Below, in pieces: positions 24,949 to 32,895 of a stretch of DNA of 64,000 nucleotides. The position numbers and the translations under genes are program-made. Position 1 is the first letter of the stretch. Each line of letters starts with the position of its first letter. Origin of the DNA: JAVBMU01 sp031551755 (GTDB taxonomy: Bacteria > Actinomycetota > Actinomycetes > Actinomycetales > Cellulomonadaceae); NCBI GenBank assembly GCA_031551755.1, contig JAVBNE010000025.1:13215-77214 (forward strand), written 5' to 3'. The notes beneath the pieces are model-generated. The model did no database searches. It was given only the letters and a program-made list of their open reading frames with translations, and was not told the DNA's origin.

Positions 24949-27900
24949 ATGTTTCTTCTGGATACCACCGAGGCGGTGACCAACAGTGGTGGGCTCGTCT
25001 TTTCGCCCAGTGATCTGCTGGTGGGAGCAGAGTGCGAATACCGCCTGTTGTGCCGACTGGATGAGTCCCTCGGTCGCCGCCCTCGGTCGCCGGACGTGGT
25101 CGCCGACCAGTTGCTGACCCGTACCGCGGAACTGGGTTTGCGCCACGAGCGCCAGCTGCTCTACGCCTATGAGCGGGAGTTCGGCCCCTTCGAGCGCGCC
25201 TCCGGCCGGGGCGTGGCGCGGATCGACCCGCCGAGGCGGATGACCTGGGCGGACTTGGTCGATGCCCGGGAGCGGACCTTCACCGCCATCGAGGCCGGCG
25301 CCGATGTCGTCTATCAGGCGTCCTTCTTCGACGGCTCCTTCCATGGCCGGGCTGATTTCCTCGTGCGCACGGATCACGACCATGCGCTTTACACCGTCGT
25401 GGACGCCAAACTCGCCCGCCGGGCGAAGGTGCCCGCCTTGCTCCAACTCGCCGCCTACGCCGATCAGCTGCTGGTAGCCGGCTTCCTGGTCGCTCCACAG
25501 GTGCGACTGATCCTGGGCACACAGGCGACGAGTCACTACCGGCTCACCGACTTGCTGCCCGTCTACCGGGCCTGGCGTGGCCGGCTGCTGGCAGTGGTGG
25601 ACGAGCACCTCATGCGCGATGGCCGCGCTCCATGGGGCGGGGGGGTGCGGTTGTGCGGACGATGTGACGACTGCATCCGGGCGGCCACTGAACGCCGTGA
25701 CGTCCTGCTGGTGGGCGGCGTCTACGAGTCGCAGCGCGCGCGTCTGCGCGCCGCCGGTATCGAGACGGTCGAGGATCTGATCGCGGCCACCGAGCCTCCG
25801 GAGCAGATGGCTACGGGGATGTTCGAGCGCTTACGGGCCAATGCCGCGTTGCAGTTCGGCGCGGCGGACCCGGATGGGACCGTCACCTGGCTGCAGGACG
25901 GTACCCCCGCGCGGCTGTCGTGGCAGATCATCGACACCCACCCAGTGGACGCGCTGCCCCCACCGAGTGCGGGTGACATCTTCTTCGACTTCGAGGGCGA
26001 TCCGCTCTGGTCGGACGATCGTGGCCGGACCTGGGGGATCGACTATCTCTTCGGTTATGTCGAACGCCCGGAACAGGCCGACGACCCGCCACCCTTCGGT
26101 GCGTTCTGGGCGCACGATCTCGCCGGTGAACGCGAGGCGCTCATAGGTTTCGTCGACTACGTGATGGCACGCCGTGAACAGTTCCCCGACCTGCACGTCT
26201 ATCACTACGCCGCCTATGAGAAGACCCACCTGCTGTCGATCGCCGCCCGCCACGGCGTCTACGAGGACGAGGTTGACCGGTTGTTGAGCGAGGGGGTGCT
26301 GGTGGATCTGTATGCGGTGGTCCGGCGAGCGCTGCGGATCTCCGCCAAGTCCTACTCGATCAAGAAGCTCGAACCGCTCTACATGGGCGCGGAGCTACGG
26401 GCGGGTGAGGTCCAGGACGCCGCCACCTCGGTCGTCGCCTACGCCGAGTATTGCGATCTGGTGGTCGCCGGCCGTCAGGACGACGCGAAGGCGGCCCTGC
26501 AAGCGATCGCCGACTACAACCGTTATGACTGCGTATCGACGTTGCGGTTGTCCCAATGGCTGCGCGCGGCGGCGGATGTTGTCAGCCATCGGTCCGGTTC
26601 GGCGACGGCCCAGCGGGCGGTGGCGGCTCCCTCGGGGTCGGCGGGGGACGTCGTGGGCGACCCGGACGCGTTGGCGGCGCAGATCCGGGGTGTGGTCGGG
26701 GAGGACCAGGCCGCACGTGACCCAGACCTCCAGGCACTCGCCCTCCTGGGTGCGGCCATCGGTTATTACCGACGTGAAGCCAAGCCATTCTGGCAACAGC
26801 ACTTCTCCCGGCTTTCCCAGCCGGTGGACGAGTGGCTGGGACGCCGCAACGCCTTCCTGGTGGAATCCGCCCGAGTGGTCATCGACTGGGCAGTGGAACC
26901 CGGCCGCCGGACCCACTCGCGATACCTCGAGTTGGTGGGCCGGCTTCCGGAAGGCACCGATCTGCGGGTGGGCTCGGCCCCCTACTTGATCTACGCGACG
27001 CCGCCCGCCTGTGCACGGACCTCCGCCGACGGGGATCGCGGGTGGCTCCCGGGCGGTTCCCTGCGCGAGCTGGGTCGGTGCCGTACTCCGGGCGGCGACC
27101 GGGATGTCCTGACCGTCCGTGAACAGCTCCCGACAGGCGCCGAAACGTTCGCTGAGTTGCCGATGGCGCTCACCCCCGCACCTGGTCCCTCAACCCGTCC
27201 GCAGGAGATGGCCGTCGAGGCGACTGCCCGCGCGGCGTTCTGCGCATGGAGCGAACAGGGGGAACTCCCCGGCGATCCCGTCCTTGATCTGCTCCGGAGG
27301 GAACCGCCGCGGTTGGTGGGCGACTCCGCCGACCTGCTAGGCGAGCCGAATGCTCACCCCGCCGGCCGCCCGTCCCTGCAACCACCGATCGGTGGCGACT
27401 ACGTGGAGGCCGTCACCGCCGCGGTTCGGCGCCTGGACCATTCCTATGTCGCGGTTCAAGGGCCACCGGGCACCGGCAAGACCCATCTCGGTTCCCGGGT
27501 GGTGGCCCGGTTCGTGCGTCGCGGTTGGAAGGTCGGAGTCGTCGCGCAGTCGCACGCGGTCGTCGAGAACATGCTTGGTGCTGTCGTGGCGGCGGGGGTG
27601 TCGGCGGATCAGGTGGTCAAGAAGATCAGCGGGGACGGCCCTTCCCCCACCGCCGTCTGCCCGGAGCTCGACGGCCGCAAACTCGCGCTTGTCGCCGGTG
27701 AACCTGGCCCCGGGGTCATCGGCGGGACGGCCTGGGACTTTTCAGCGGAGCGCTTTCCGGCCGCCGCTCTCGACCTCCTGGTCATCGATGAGGCCGGTCA
27801 GTTCTCATTGGCGAACACCATCGCCGTCGCCCGGTCCGCGAAGCGACTGCTCCTTCTCGGCGACCCGCAGCAGCTCCCCCAGGTGGCGCAAGGCACGCAT

Positions 27901-28578
27901 CCCGAGCCGGTGGACACGTCAGCGCTGGGGTGGTTGATGGCGGGTCATGACGTGCTCCCGAGAGAGTTCGGCTACTTCCTATCCGGCACCTGGCGAATGC
28001 ACCCGGCGCTGGCCGATGCCGTGTCCGTGCTGTCCTATGCGGGAGCGCTTCATGCCCAACCAGCGGCTGCTGACCGGCGGCTCGAGGGGGTACTGCCTGG
28101 GATCGGGTACGTGCCAGTGGCTCATACGGGAAACTCGGTCGTGTCGACCGAGGAGGCCGCCGAGGTGGTCCGCCAGGTGCGCGCGCATCTCGGTCGGCAC
28201 TGGACCGATGGTGGTGAGCCGCGCCCGCTGGCCCCGACGGACATCCTTGTGGTGGCGGCCTACAACGCCCAGGTGTGGGCGGTCCGTGAGGCGCTATCGG
28301 CAGCCGGGCTGGCGGATGTCACCGTGGGCACCGTCGACCGGTTGCAGGGCCGACAGGCAGTAGTGGTGATCGTGACCCTGGCGGCGTCGTCGGTTGCAGA
28401 TGTGCGGCGGGGAATCGGTTTCCTGCTGTCGCGGAACCGGATCAATGTAGCTATCTCCCGGGCACAGTGGCGAGCCGTCATCATCCGGTCGCCGGAGCTC
28501 ACGGCTTTCCTTCCGCACACCCCGAGGCACCTGGCGGAGTTGGGTGCCTTCATCGGGATCTGCGAGGGCGCCGGCTGA
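24949..28578 (+). CDS. TM0106-type RecB-like nuclease fused to RNase H-like and SF1 helicase domains
   Basis: A 1209-residue three-part protein. The N-terminal RecB-like nuclease (about 10-330) shows GRADFLVR and VVDAKLAR, plus a Cys layout (Cys29, Cys35 and CGRCDDC near 236) that could hold an Fe-S cluster as in AddB/Cas4. An RNase H-like exonuclease domain follows with DIFFDFEGDPL and the late motif YNRYDCVSTLRL. The C-terminus is a DNA2/NAM7-like superfamily 1 helicase: GPPGTGKT near 838, DEAGQF near 946, GDPQQLPQV, and VGTVDRLQGRQ. Such proteins are widespread in actinobacteria and probably act in DNA or RNA end processing. ATG 24949 is chosen over GTG 24940 because GAGG is 8 nt upstream. 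Confidence 0.88.
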   Translation: MFLLDTTEAVTNSGGLVFSPSDLLVGAECEYRLLCRLDESLGRRPRSPDVVADQLLTRTAELGLRHERQLLYAYEREFGPFERASGRGVARIDPPRRMTWADLVDARERTFTAIEAGADVVYQASFFDGSFHGRADFLVRTDHDHALYTVVDAKLARRAKVPALLQLAAYADQLLVAGFLVAPQVRLILGTQATSHYRLTDLLPVYRAWRGRLLAVVDEHLMRDGRAPWGGGVRLCGRCDDCIRAATERRDVLLVGGVYESQRARLRAAGIETVEDLIAATEPPEQMATGMFERLRANAALQFGAADPDGTVTWLQDGTPARLSWQIIDTHPVDALPPPSAGDIFFDFEGDPLWSDDRGRTWGIDYLFGYVERPEQADDPPPFGAFWAHDLAGEREALIGFVDYVMARREQFPDLHVYHYAAYEKTHLLSIAARHGVYEDEVDRLLSEGVLVDLYAVVRRALRISAKSYSIKKLEPLYMGAELRAGEVQDAATSVVAYAEYCDLVVAGRQDDAKAALQAIADYNRYDCVSTLRLSQWLRAAADVVSHRSGSATAQRAVAAPSGSAGDVVGDPDALAAQIRGVVGEDQAARDPDLQALALLGAAIGYYRREAKPFWQQHFSRLSQPVDEWLGRRNAFLVESARVVIDWAVEPGRRTHSRYLELVGRLPEGTDLRVGSAPYLIYATPPACARTSADGDRGWLPGGSLRELGRCRTPGGDRDVLTVREQLPTGAETFAELPMALTPAPGPSTRPQEMAVEATARAAFCAWSEQGELPGDPVLDLLRREPPRLVGDSADLLGEPNAHPAGRPSLQPPIGGDYVEAVTAAVRRLDHSYVAVQGPPGTGKTHLGSRVVARFVRRGWKVGVVAQSHAVVENMLGAVVAAGVSADQVVKKISGDGPSPTAVCPELDGRKLALVAGEPGPGVIGGTAWDFSAERFPAAALDLLVIDEAGQFSLANTIAVARSAKRLLLLGDPQQLPQVAQGTHPEPVDTSALGWLMAGHDVLPREFGYFLSGTWRMHPALADAVSVLSYAGALHAQPAAADRRLEGVLPGIGYVPVAHTGNSVVSTEEAAEVVRQVRAHLGRHWTDGGEPRPLAPTDILVVAAYNAQVWAVREALSAAGLADVTVGTVDRLQGRQAVVVIVTLAASSVADVRRGIGFLLSRNRINVAISRAQWRAVIIRSPELTAFLPHTPRHLAELGAFIGICEGAG

Positions 28579-28588
28579 AACGAGTGGG

Positions 28589-28957
28589 TCAGGCCCGGGT
28601 GGGTAGCTCCTCGAGCGCGCGCAGACGGTCGCCGAATTCGGCGAGCATTCCGAGGCGCTCGCGTACGAGAGCGTGTTCACGACGGATCTCGTCCAGGAGA
28701 CTACGTTCCTTCCCGAGCTCCCCGGTCGGCGTCAGCGCGTCGTCGGCGAGCATCGTGCGCAGGTCTTCGAGGCGGACCTCTTGAGCGGCCACATGGGGCA
28801 CGAGGCGTGCCATCTCGTTGGCTGTCCATTCCGCCTGAGAGCGGAGCCGATCGATCTCCTCGCGCAGCGGACCAATCTCTTCCTGAACGCGCCAGCGGAT
28901 GGCGGAGTCGAGCCGGCGAACGAGTGTTTCGAGCCCTGGGATGTCGGTGATCTTCAC
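28589..28957 (-). CDS. Coiled-coil protein of unknown function
   Basis: A 122-residue, highly charged protein that is almost entirely predicted coiled coil (RRLDSAIRWRVQEEIGPLRE, DRLRSQAEWTANEMARLV). It has no cysteines or membrane segment. GTG 28957 is chosen for the strong AAGGAG upstream; the in-frame extension to 29023 overlaps the neighbouring gene. It is 37 bp downstream of the sialyltransferase-like gene on the same strand, suggesting an operon, possibly as a scaffold for it. It converges on the nuclease-helicase gene with an 11-bp gap. Confidence 0.75.
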   Translation of the reverse strand: MKITDIPGLETLVRRLDSAIRWRVQEEIGPLREEIDRLRSQAEWTANEMARLVPHVAAQEVRLEDLRTMLADDALTPTGELGKERSLLDEIRREHALVRERLGMLAEFGDRLRALEELPTRA

Positions 28958-28994
28958 GGTTCTCCTTCGGTGCGGTCGGAGTTGAGCCAGCCGA

Positions 28995-29675
28995 TCACGG
29001 CAGGATCTCGGCTTTGCCTTCACGTGCCCAGGAGGTCAGCAGTGCGCCCTCGCGGTCGATCCGGTGTTCCGGGCCGACCTGGCAGGGTTCGCCGTAGGCA
29101 TGCGCCCACGCGTCCTGATGGCGGTCAGTGACGAATGAGAACCCGGTGAGCAGCAGTCGTGCCTCCGGGAAGAGCATTCGGCCGAGCCAGGCAGAGTACG
29201 TACCGGTGGTCGCCCATTGACCGTTCTCTGCCCGGGGATCGAGACCGAGGGCGGCGGCAAGTCGGTCCGTGACCTCGCGGTTCGGCACTGGGTGCGGTCC
29301 GAGGTCGTGCGGCCACCACCCTGGGATGACCGCCGGTTCCCAGGTCATGCGGCCGGGTTCGACAAGCAGGTAGACGCGCTCACGGTAGCGATCAAACAGC
29401 CAGGGTGTCGCCCGGATACCTCGGTTGAAGACGACGGCAGTCGTTCGGGTGCCGACGACCGGGTCGGCACCCGAACGGTCGAGGGCGAAGCCGTTGACCC
29501 TGAGGACGACATCGGCGGCGTCGATTGCGGCCGCGCGCCCGGCGTCGGACCCTAATGGTGCGTTCCCAACGGCAGCGACCGTTCGTACCGGCCGACCAGC
29601 GGCCGCACGGACGAGGCCCCGTATGCCATCAAGTCCGTCTGTGGCCGGCTTGCGGGGCGGTGCGAGGACGCTCAT
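28995..29675 (-). CDS. Glycosyltransferase family 29 (sialyltransferase)-like protein
   Basis: A 226-residue protein resembling the GT29 fold. The N-terminal VAAVGNAPLGSDAGRAAAID, then ADVVLRVNGF, corresponds to the large sialylmotif (VGNxx...IDxxDxVxRxN), and TTGTYSAWLGRMLF, then LLLTGFSF, matches the small motif region. A His-containing end (DAWAHAYGE, GPEHRIDRE) fits the catalytic His motif. There is no signal peptide, so it probably works in the cytoplasm, on an unknown acceptor. No sialic-acid synthesis genes are in the window, so the donor may not be CMP-sialic acid. The RBS at ATG 29675 is weak. Confidence 0.68.
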   Translation of the reverse strand: MSVLAPPRKPATDGLDGIRGLVRAAAGRPVRTVAAVGNAPLGSDAGRAAAIDAADVVLRVNGFALDRSGADPVVGTRTTAVVFNRGIRATPWLFDRYRERVYLLVEPGRMTWEPAVIPGWWPHDLGPHPVPNREVTDRLAAALGLDPRAENGQWATTGTYSAWLGRMLFPEARLLLTGFSFVTDRHQDAWAHAYGEPCQVGPEHRIDREGALLTSWAREGKAEILP

Positions 29676-29776
29676 TGCGCCATCGTAGACCGAGTGGAGC
29701 CGACATTAGACGGTAACCCGGAATGCCGATGACGTTGTCGGGTTCGGTGACCGTGACGCTCCCAAAGCCCTCCCGG

Positions 29777-29845
29777 AACGCAGCTGACCCCGGCCGCTTC
29801 GGCCGGGGTCAGCTGCGTTGATTCACGCCTGCGGTCTACCGCAGG
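29777..29845 (-). terminator. Tandem hairpins downstream of cspA
   Basis: Nearest to the gene, CCTGCGGT/ACCGCAGG (29828-29845) forms an 8-bp stem with a 2-nt loop. Next, arms 29777-29796 and 29800-29819 form a perfect 20-bp stem with a 3-nt CTT loop, unusually long and exact. Neither is followed by a U-tract. They start 9 bp after the cspA stop codon and probably end its transcript or protect its 3' end. Confidence 0.7.
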
Positions 29846-29854
29846 GGGGTGAGA

Positions 29855-30058
29855 TCAGGCGGGGCGGATGTTCTCCGCCTGCGGACCCTTCGGGCCCTGC
29901 GTCACGTCGAACTCGACGCGCTGGTTCTCCTCGAGGGTCCGGAAACCCTGCGTCTGGATGGCGGAGTAGTGCGCGAAAACGTCGGCGCTGCCGTCCTCGG
30001 GGGCGATGAAGCCATAGCCCTTCTCGCTGTTGAACCACTTCACGGTTCCCATTGCCAT
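29855..30058 (-). CDS. cspA: Cold-shock protein (CspA family)
   Basis: A 67-residue single cold-shock domain that binds single-stranded RNA and DNA. Both RNP motifs are present: KGYGFIAP (RNP1) and DVFAHYSAI (RNP2), within MGTVKWFNSEKGYGFI and the ending EFDVTQGPKGPQAENIRPA. ATG 30058 is chosen because GGAG lies 6 nt upstream; a second in-frame ATG at 30052 is possible. Regulation is suggested by a structured leader whose 9-bp outer stem ends directly against the RBS, and by a long gene-poor upstream region. Tandem hairpins follow the gene. Confidence 0.96.
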   Translation of the reverse strand: MAMGTVKWFNSEKGYGFIAPEDGSADVFAHYSAIQTQGFRTLEENQRVEFDVTQGPKGPQAENIRPA

Positions 30059-30064
30059 GGGTAA

Positions 30065-30134
30065 CTCCTTCAAGAGTTGGATTCACCCCCCACGGTCGCG
30101 GGGGCGTACATCACGGTGTTCGCGTCAACTCTTG
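30065..30134 (-). promoter_or_regulatory. Structured cspA leader adjoining the ribosome binding site
   Basis: In the leftward transcript CAAGAGTTG (30126-30134) can pair with CAACTCTTG (30071-30079), a 9-bp stem that ends immediately before AAGGAG (30065-30070). Inside it, CCCCC and GGGGG can form a second stem. A stem butted against the RBS could control translation with temperature. Read directly from sequence; the regulatory role is inference. Confidence 0.4.
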
Positions 30135-30357
30135 GTAGAACAAGGGCCGCCCCGGGTCGCTCTCGGAGTGACCAGTGGCGCAAGGACAAGCGAGGCACTG
30201 CAATCTCGATGACAACGGTACCGGTAGCGCGAGCAGTTGACCATACGGCGTACCCCGTGCGGACCAGGACCACCGTCGGAAGGCGTACCCCCGCTCGTGT
30301 CGCAGGCACGCGCTCCCGCTGACTGTGTCTCCTGACAGAGGCTGTGGTCGTAGACAT
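30070..30357 (-). CDS. Possible small upstream ORF in the cspA leader
   Basis: A 95-residue frame (MSTTTASVRRHSQR...) with GGGAG 7 nt before its ATG and a stop 12 bp before the cspA start, overlapping the leader hairpin. The product would be basic (many Arg) and matches nothing I know. Third-position GC looks lower than in neighbouring genes, which argues against a conserved coding role. It may be a translated leader peptide, or simply untranslated cold-shock leader that happens to lack stops. Confidence 0.22.
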   Translation of the reverse strand: MSTTTASVRRHSQRERVPATRAGVRLPTVVLVRTGYAVWSTARATGTVVIEIAVPRLSLRHWSLRERPGAALVLPRVDANTVMYAPATVGGESNS

Positions 30358-30358
30358 G

Positions 30359-30787
30359 GTCACGCTCCCACGCACGATTGCCCGCAGTCGGATTCATCCG
30401 ACTCGCCAGGCGGCGGCTTTGCATCACGAAATGGTAACGATTACGGACTCCGGCCTGGCCGCCAGCGGTTTGAGCGGTTGGCCAAATGCCGAGGTGGCGC
30501 GATGGTTGCCGATCCAGACTCGGCGGTGCGACACCGGGCGGCCCGCCAATTCCTTGGCCGAGTATCGCCGACAGAGAACTCCTCCGGTTTCGCCGCGGAG
30601 GTATCCGTGTCATTGTTCAGCGCCCCTGTATGGACGATCGTCCACTACCGGGGCACCTCCTCCCGAGACCATCTTCTGTGACCTTGCCACGTCGTTCTCG
30701 ACAGGCAAGGAAACCCACTACGCGTGATGCTGTCGACAAACGCCAGGCCAGATTGCCGAATCGTCCTTTGCCAGAATGGAGCCGCCG
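30359..30787. other. Gene-poor spacer between cspA leader and LivG-like gene
   Basis: About 430 bp with no convincing gene. It holds the palindrome AGTCGGATTCATCCGACT (30386-30403, 8-bp arms) and GTAACGATTAC (30434-30444), both on the cspA side and possible operator or promoter elements. Base composition is lower in G+C here than in flanking genes. Divergent promoters for the cspA leader and the LivG-like operon should lie within it. Confidence 0.45.
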
Positions 30788-31750
30788 ATGAGCACCCCTG
30801 AGCTGAACACGGCCACGGCGACCACGGTGCAGTACAGGCGGGTGCGCACGAGCATCGGCCAGCCACTGCTCGAGCTGCGCGGAGTGAGCGTCCGATTCGG
30901 TCGGTTGGTGGCGCTCGACGATGTCACCTTCGACGTGCGCCGAGGCGAGATCCTCGGACTGGTCGGACCGGACGGGGCGGGCAAAACGCTGGTCTTTGAT
31001 GTCATCAGCGGTATGTACCGGCCCATGAAAGGAAAAATCGTCCTCGACGGGCGCGCCGTCGGCCGTCAGCGGTCGGGGCATCGGGGAGTGGCTCGGACGT
31101 ACCAGAATATGCGGCCGTTGCACGAGATGTCGGTGGTCGACCACGTGTTGCTGGCGACGCACGCCCGCCATCACCTGGTTCCGCCGGGAATGTTGCTGCG
31201 ATCGGCGGGTCAGCGACGAGAGGACCGTCAGGACCGGGTCCGAGCCATGGAACTGACCGAACTCGTAGGTCTCGGTGAACGGGCGCAGGAGCGCGCCCGG
31301 ACATTGAGCTTCGCTGAGCGCCGACGGCTGGAGATCGCCTGTGCTCTTGCCGGGGAGCCGATCCTGCTTTGCCTGGATGAGCCGACCGCCGGGCTGCGCG
31401 CGGCGGAGAAGGACGCAATGCTCGCACTCATCGGCGATATCCGTGCTGCCGGGCACACTGTGGTGCTCCTCGAACACGACCGGGCCGTTGTGGCTCCGGT
31501 CGCTGACCGCGTCATGTCGCTCGAAGCCGGCCGGATCATCCTCGATGACGTGACCATGGATGCTGCCCCGACCCCGCCCCCGGCCAACGTGACCGCGACC
31601 CCGGTCAGCACGGCCCGGACCCTGGGCCAAGGCCCGGCCGAGGTAGTGCCCTTGGTGAGCGGCGCTTTCCCCACCGATGTCGTCGCGCCCGAGGAGGGCG
31701 GGGCAATCCATTGTTCGGCCCAACGGGAGTCCCGTCGTGGTGTGGCGTAA
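30788..31750 (+). CDS. Orphan LivG-like ABC transporter ATPase
   Basis: A 320-residue ATPase closest to branched-chain amino-acid LivG: Walker A GPDGAGKT, Q-loop ARTYQNMRPLHEMS, Walker B ILLCLDEPTAGL and H-loop LLEHDRAVV. The signature is LSFAERRRLEIACAL, where LivG has LSYGQQRRLEIARAL, so Gly and Gln are changed to Ala and Glu. A C-terminal tail of about 70 residues, Pro/Thr-rich, is extra. No permease, LivF or binding protein is encoded nearby, so it may have a non-transport role. ATG 30788 has GGAG 6 nt upstream. Its stop overlaps the next gene by 14 bases. Confidence 0.8.
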   Translation: MSTPELNTATATTVQYRRVRTSIGQPLLELRGVSVRFGRLVALDDVTFDVRRGEILGLVGPDGAGKTLVFDVISGMYRPMKGKIVLDGRAVGRQRSGHRGVARTYQNMRPLHEMSVVDHVLLATHARHHLVPPGMLLRSAGQRREDRQDRVRAMELTELVGLGERAQERARTLSFAERRRLEIACALAGEPILLCLDEPTAGLRAAEKDAMLALIGDIRAAGHTVVLLEHDRAVVAPVADRVMSLEAGRIILDDVTMDAAPTPPPANVTATPVSTARTLGQGPAEVVPLVSGAFPTDVVAPEEGGAIHCSAQRESRRGVA

Positions 31751-32771
31751 CGTCCGTCATCGGGCGCGCTACCTGGACGATCAGCGGTTGGCGGTCGCCT
31801 CGGTCGGCTCTGCGAGCCAACGGGTCCACGAGGCCATCGCGGCCTGGGAGGCCGATCCCGCCGCGGGGCCGGAAGTTGTCGTCGACGCGGCCTGTATCGC
31901 GATCATTGAGGGCCTGGAGTCGCCCGCTCTGCAACGGCTCGCCTCCCCGCCGGCGGGCGTGGCCCTGCGTACTCTCGTCGATGACGTTCTCGCGGACCTT
32001 CAGGTCGCTCTGCCCGCACCAACCCCCAAGACGGTCTCCGTCAGCGGATCGGCGACCAGGCCGGCCCTCGACTCCCTGCGGTTCGACGTGGTGCCCGCCG
32101 ATGTCGGTGGGGGTTTCCAAGTGCAGGTCTTCGTCAATGGGATGGAGATCACCTCGCGTGGTGCCGGTCTCGGCCTGGACCCCTACGACCTCGTCATTCC
32201 GGAGAATCGCCTGGTGGCGACATCCGAGCGCCGGACCGTACCGCTCGCGCGCTGCAAATGCGGGGTCTACGGATGTCGTGCGACAGACGTAACCATCGTG
32301 CGTGATCTTGCCTCCGTCCACTGGGACTTTTCCGAGGTGATCCCCCTCGACCGCGGCGTCACCTTCCCGGCTGATCAGTACGACGCGCAGGTCGGCGCCC
32401 TCGGCTCGGCGTTCGGCTGGGAGACCGCCGAACGTAAACTCGGCCGGTTGGTGTGGGAGACCGTCGACCACGAGCGGCTCGCGGACAACGGTCTGCGATT
32501 GCGGTGGGTGGCGGGTGACCAGCCTGGTGACGGGCGCGATTCGCTGAGTGTGCGCATCGCCCTGGACCTCGGGCGCGACTATCAGGTCATGCTGACCTTC
32601 GACTGGCGTGGGCGCTCGCCGGTCGAGCTGGCGCGCCTGGTGCGCCGCACGCTCGCGCGGCCACCCCAAGGGTGGCGGGCGACCTGGCAAGTGCTCGGCC
32701 CCTTGAGCGCACCGCCCCACATCGCGGGACCTGCCTGGCGACCAGCGGGGGAGGCGGCCGTCGCGGCCTGA
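31737..32771 (+). CDS. Conserved-looking protein of unknown function with CxC...C motif
   Basis: A 344-residue protein that I do not recognise. The first 95 residues are helical and Arg/Ala-rich. The middle and C-terminal part is beta-rich with many Trp and Arg. A Cys cluster CKCGVYGCR (near residue 180) could bind metal. No membrane segment or signal peptide is seen, so it is likely cytoplasmic. GTG 31737 is chosen because GGGAG lies 7 nt upstream; it overlaps the end of the LivG-like gene, so the two are probably translated together. A link to the ATPase is likely but its nature is unknown. Confidence 0.72.
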   Translation: MVWRNVRHRARYLDDQRLAVASVGSASQRVHEAIAAWEADPAAGPEVVVDAACIAIIEGLESPALQRLASPPAGVALRTLVDDVLADLQVALPAPTPKTVSVSGSATRPALDSLRFDVVPADVGGGFQVQVFVNGMEITSRGAGLGLDPYDLVIPENRLVATSERRTVPLARCKCGVYGCRATDVTIVRDLASVHWDFSEVIPLDRGVTFPADQYDAQVGALGSAFGWETAERKLGRLVWETVDHERLADNGLRLRWVAGDQPGDGRDSLSVRIALDLGRDYQVMLTFDWRGRSPVELARLVRRTLARPPQGWRATWQVLGPLSAPPHIAGPAWRPAGEAAVAA

Positions 32772-32895
32772 TCGCTCGGGTCGTACGCAGCATCATGTGT
32801 TCCGGCGGTATTCGCTCGGTCGTGTGAGGGCTCGCCGGTAGCGTGGGCGTCGCGTCACCACACGGGTGCCGCGTAACACGAGGGATCAGGTGAGC

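Noticed and set aside
30788..32771. Complete branched-chain amino-acid transporter operon
   Set aside because: Only a LivG-like ATPase is present; LivF, LivH, LivM and the binding protein are missing on both sides.
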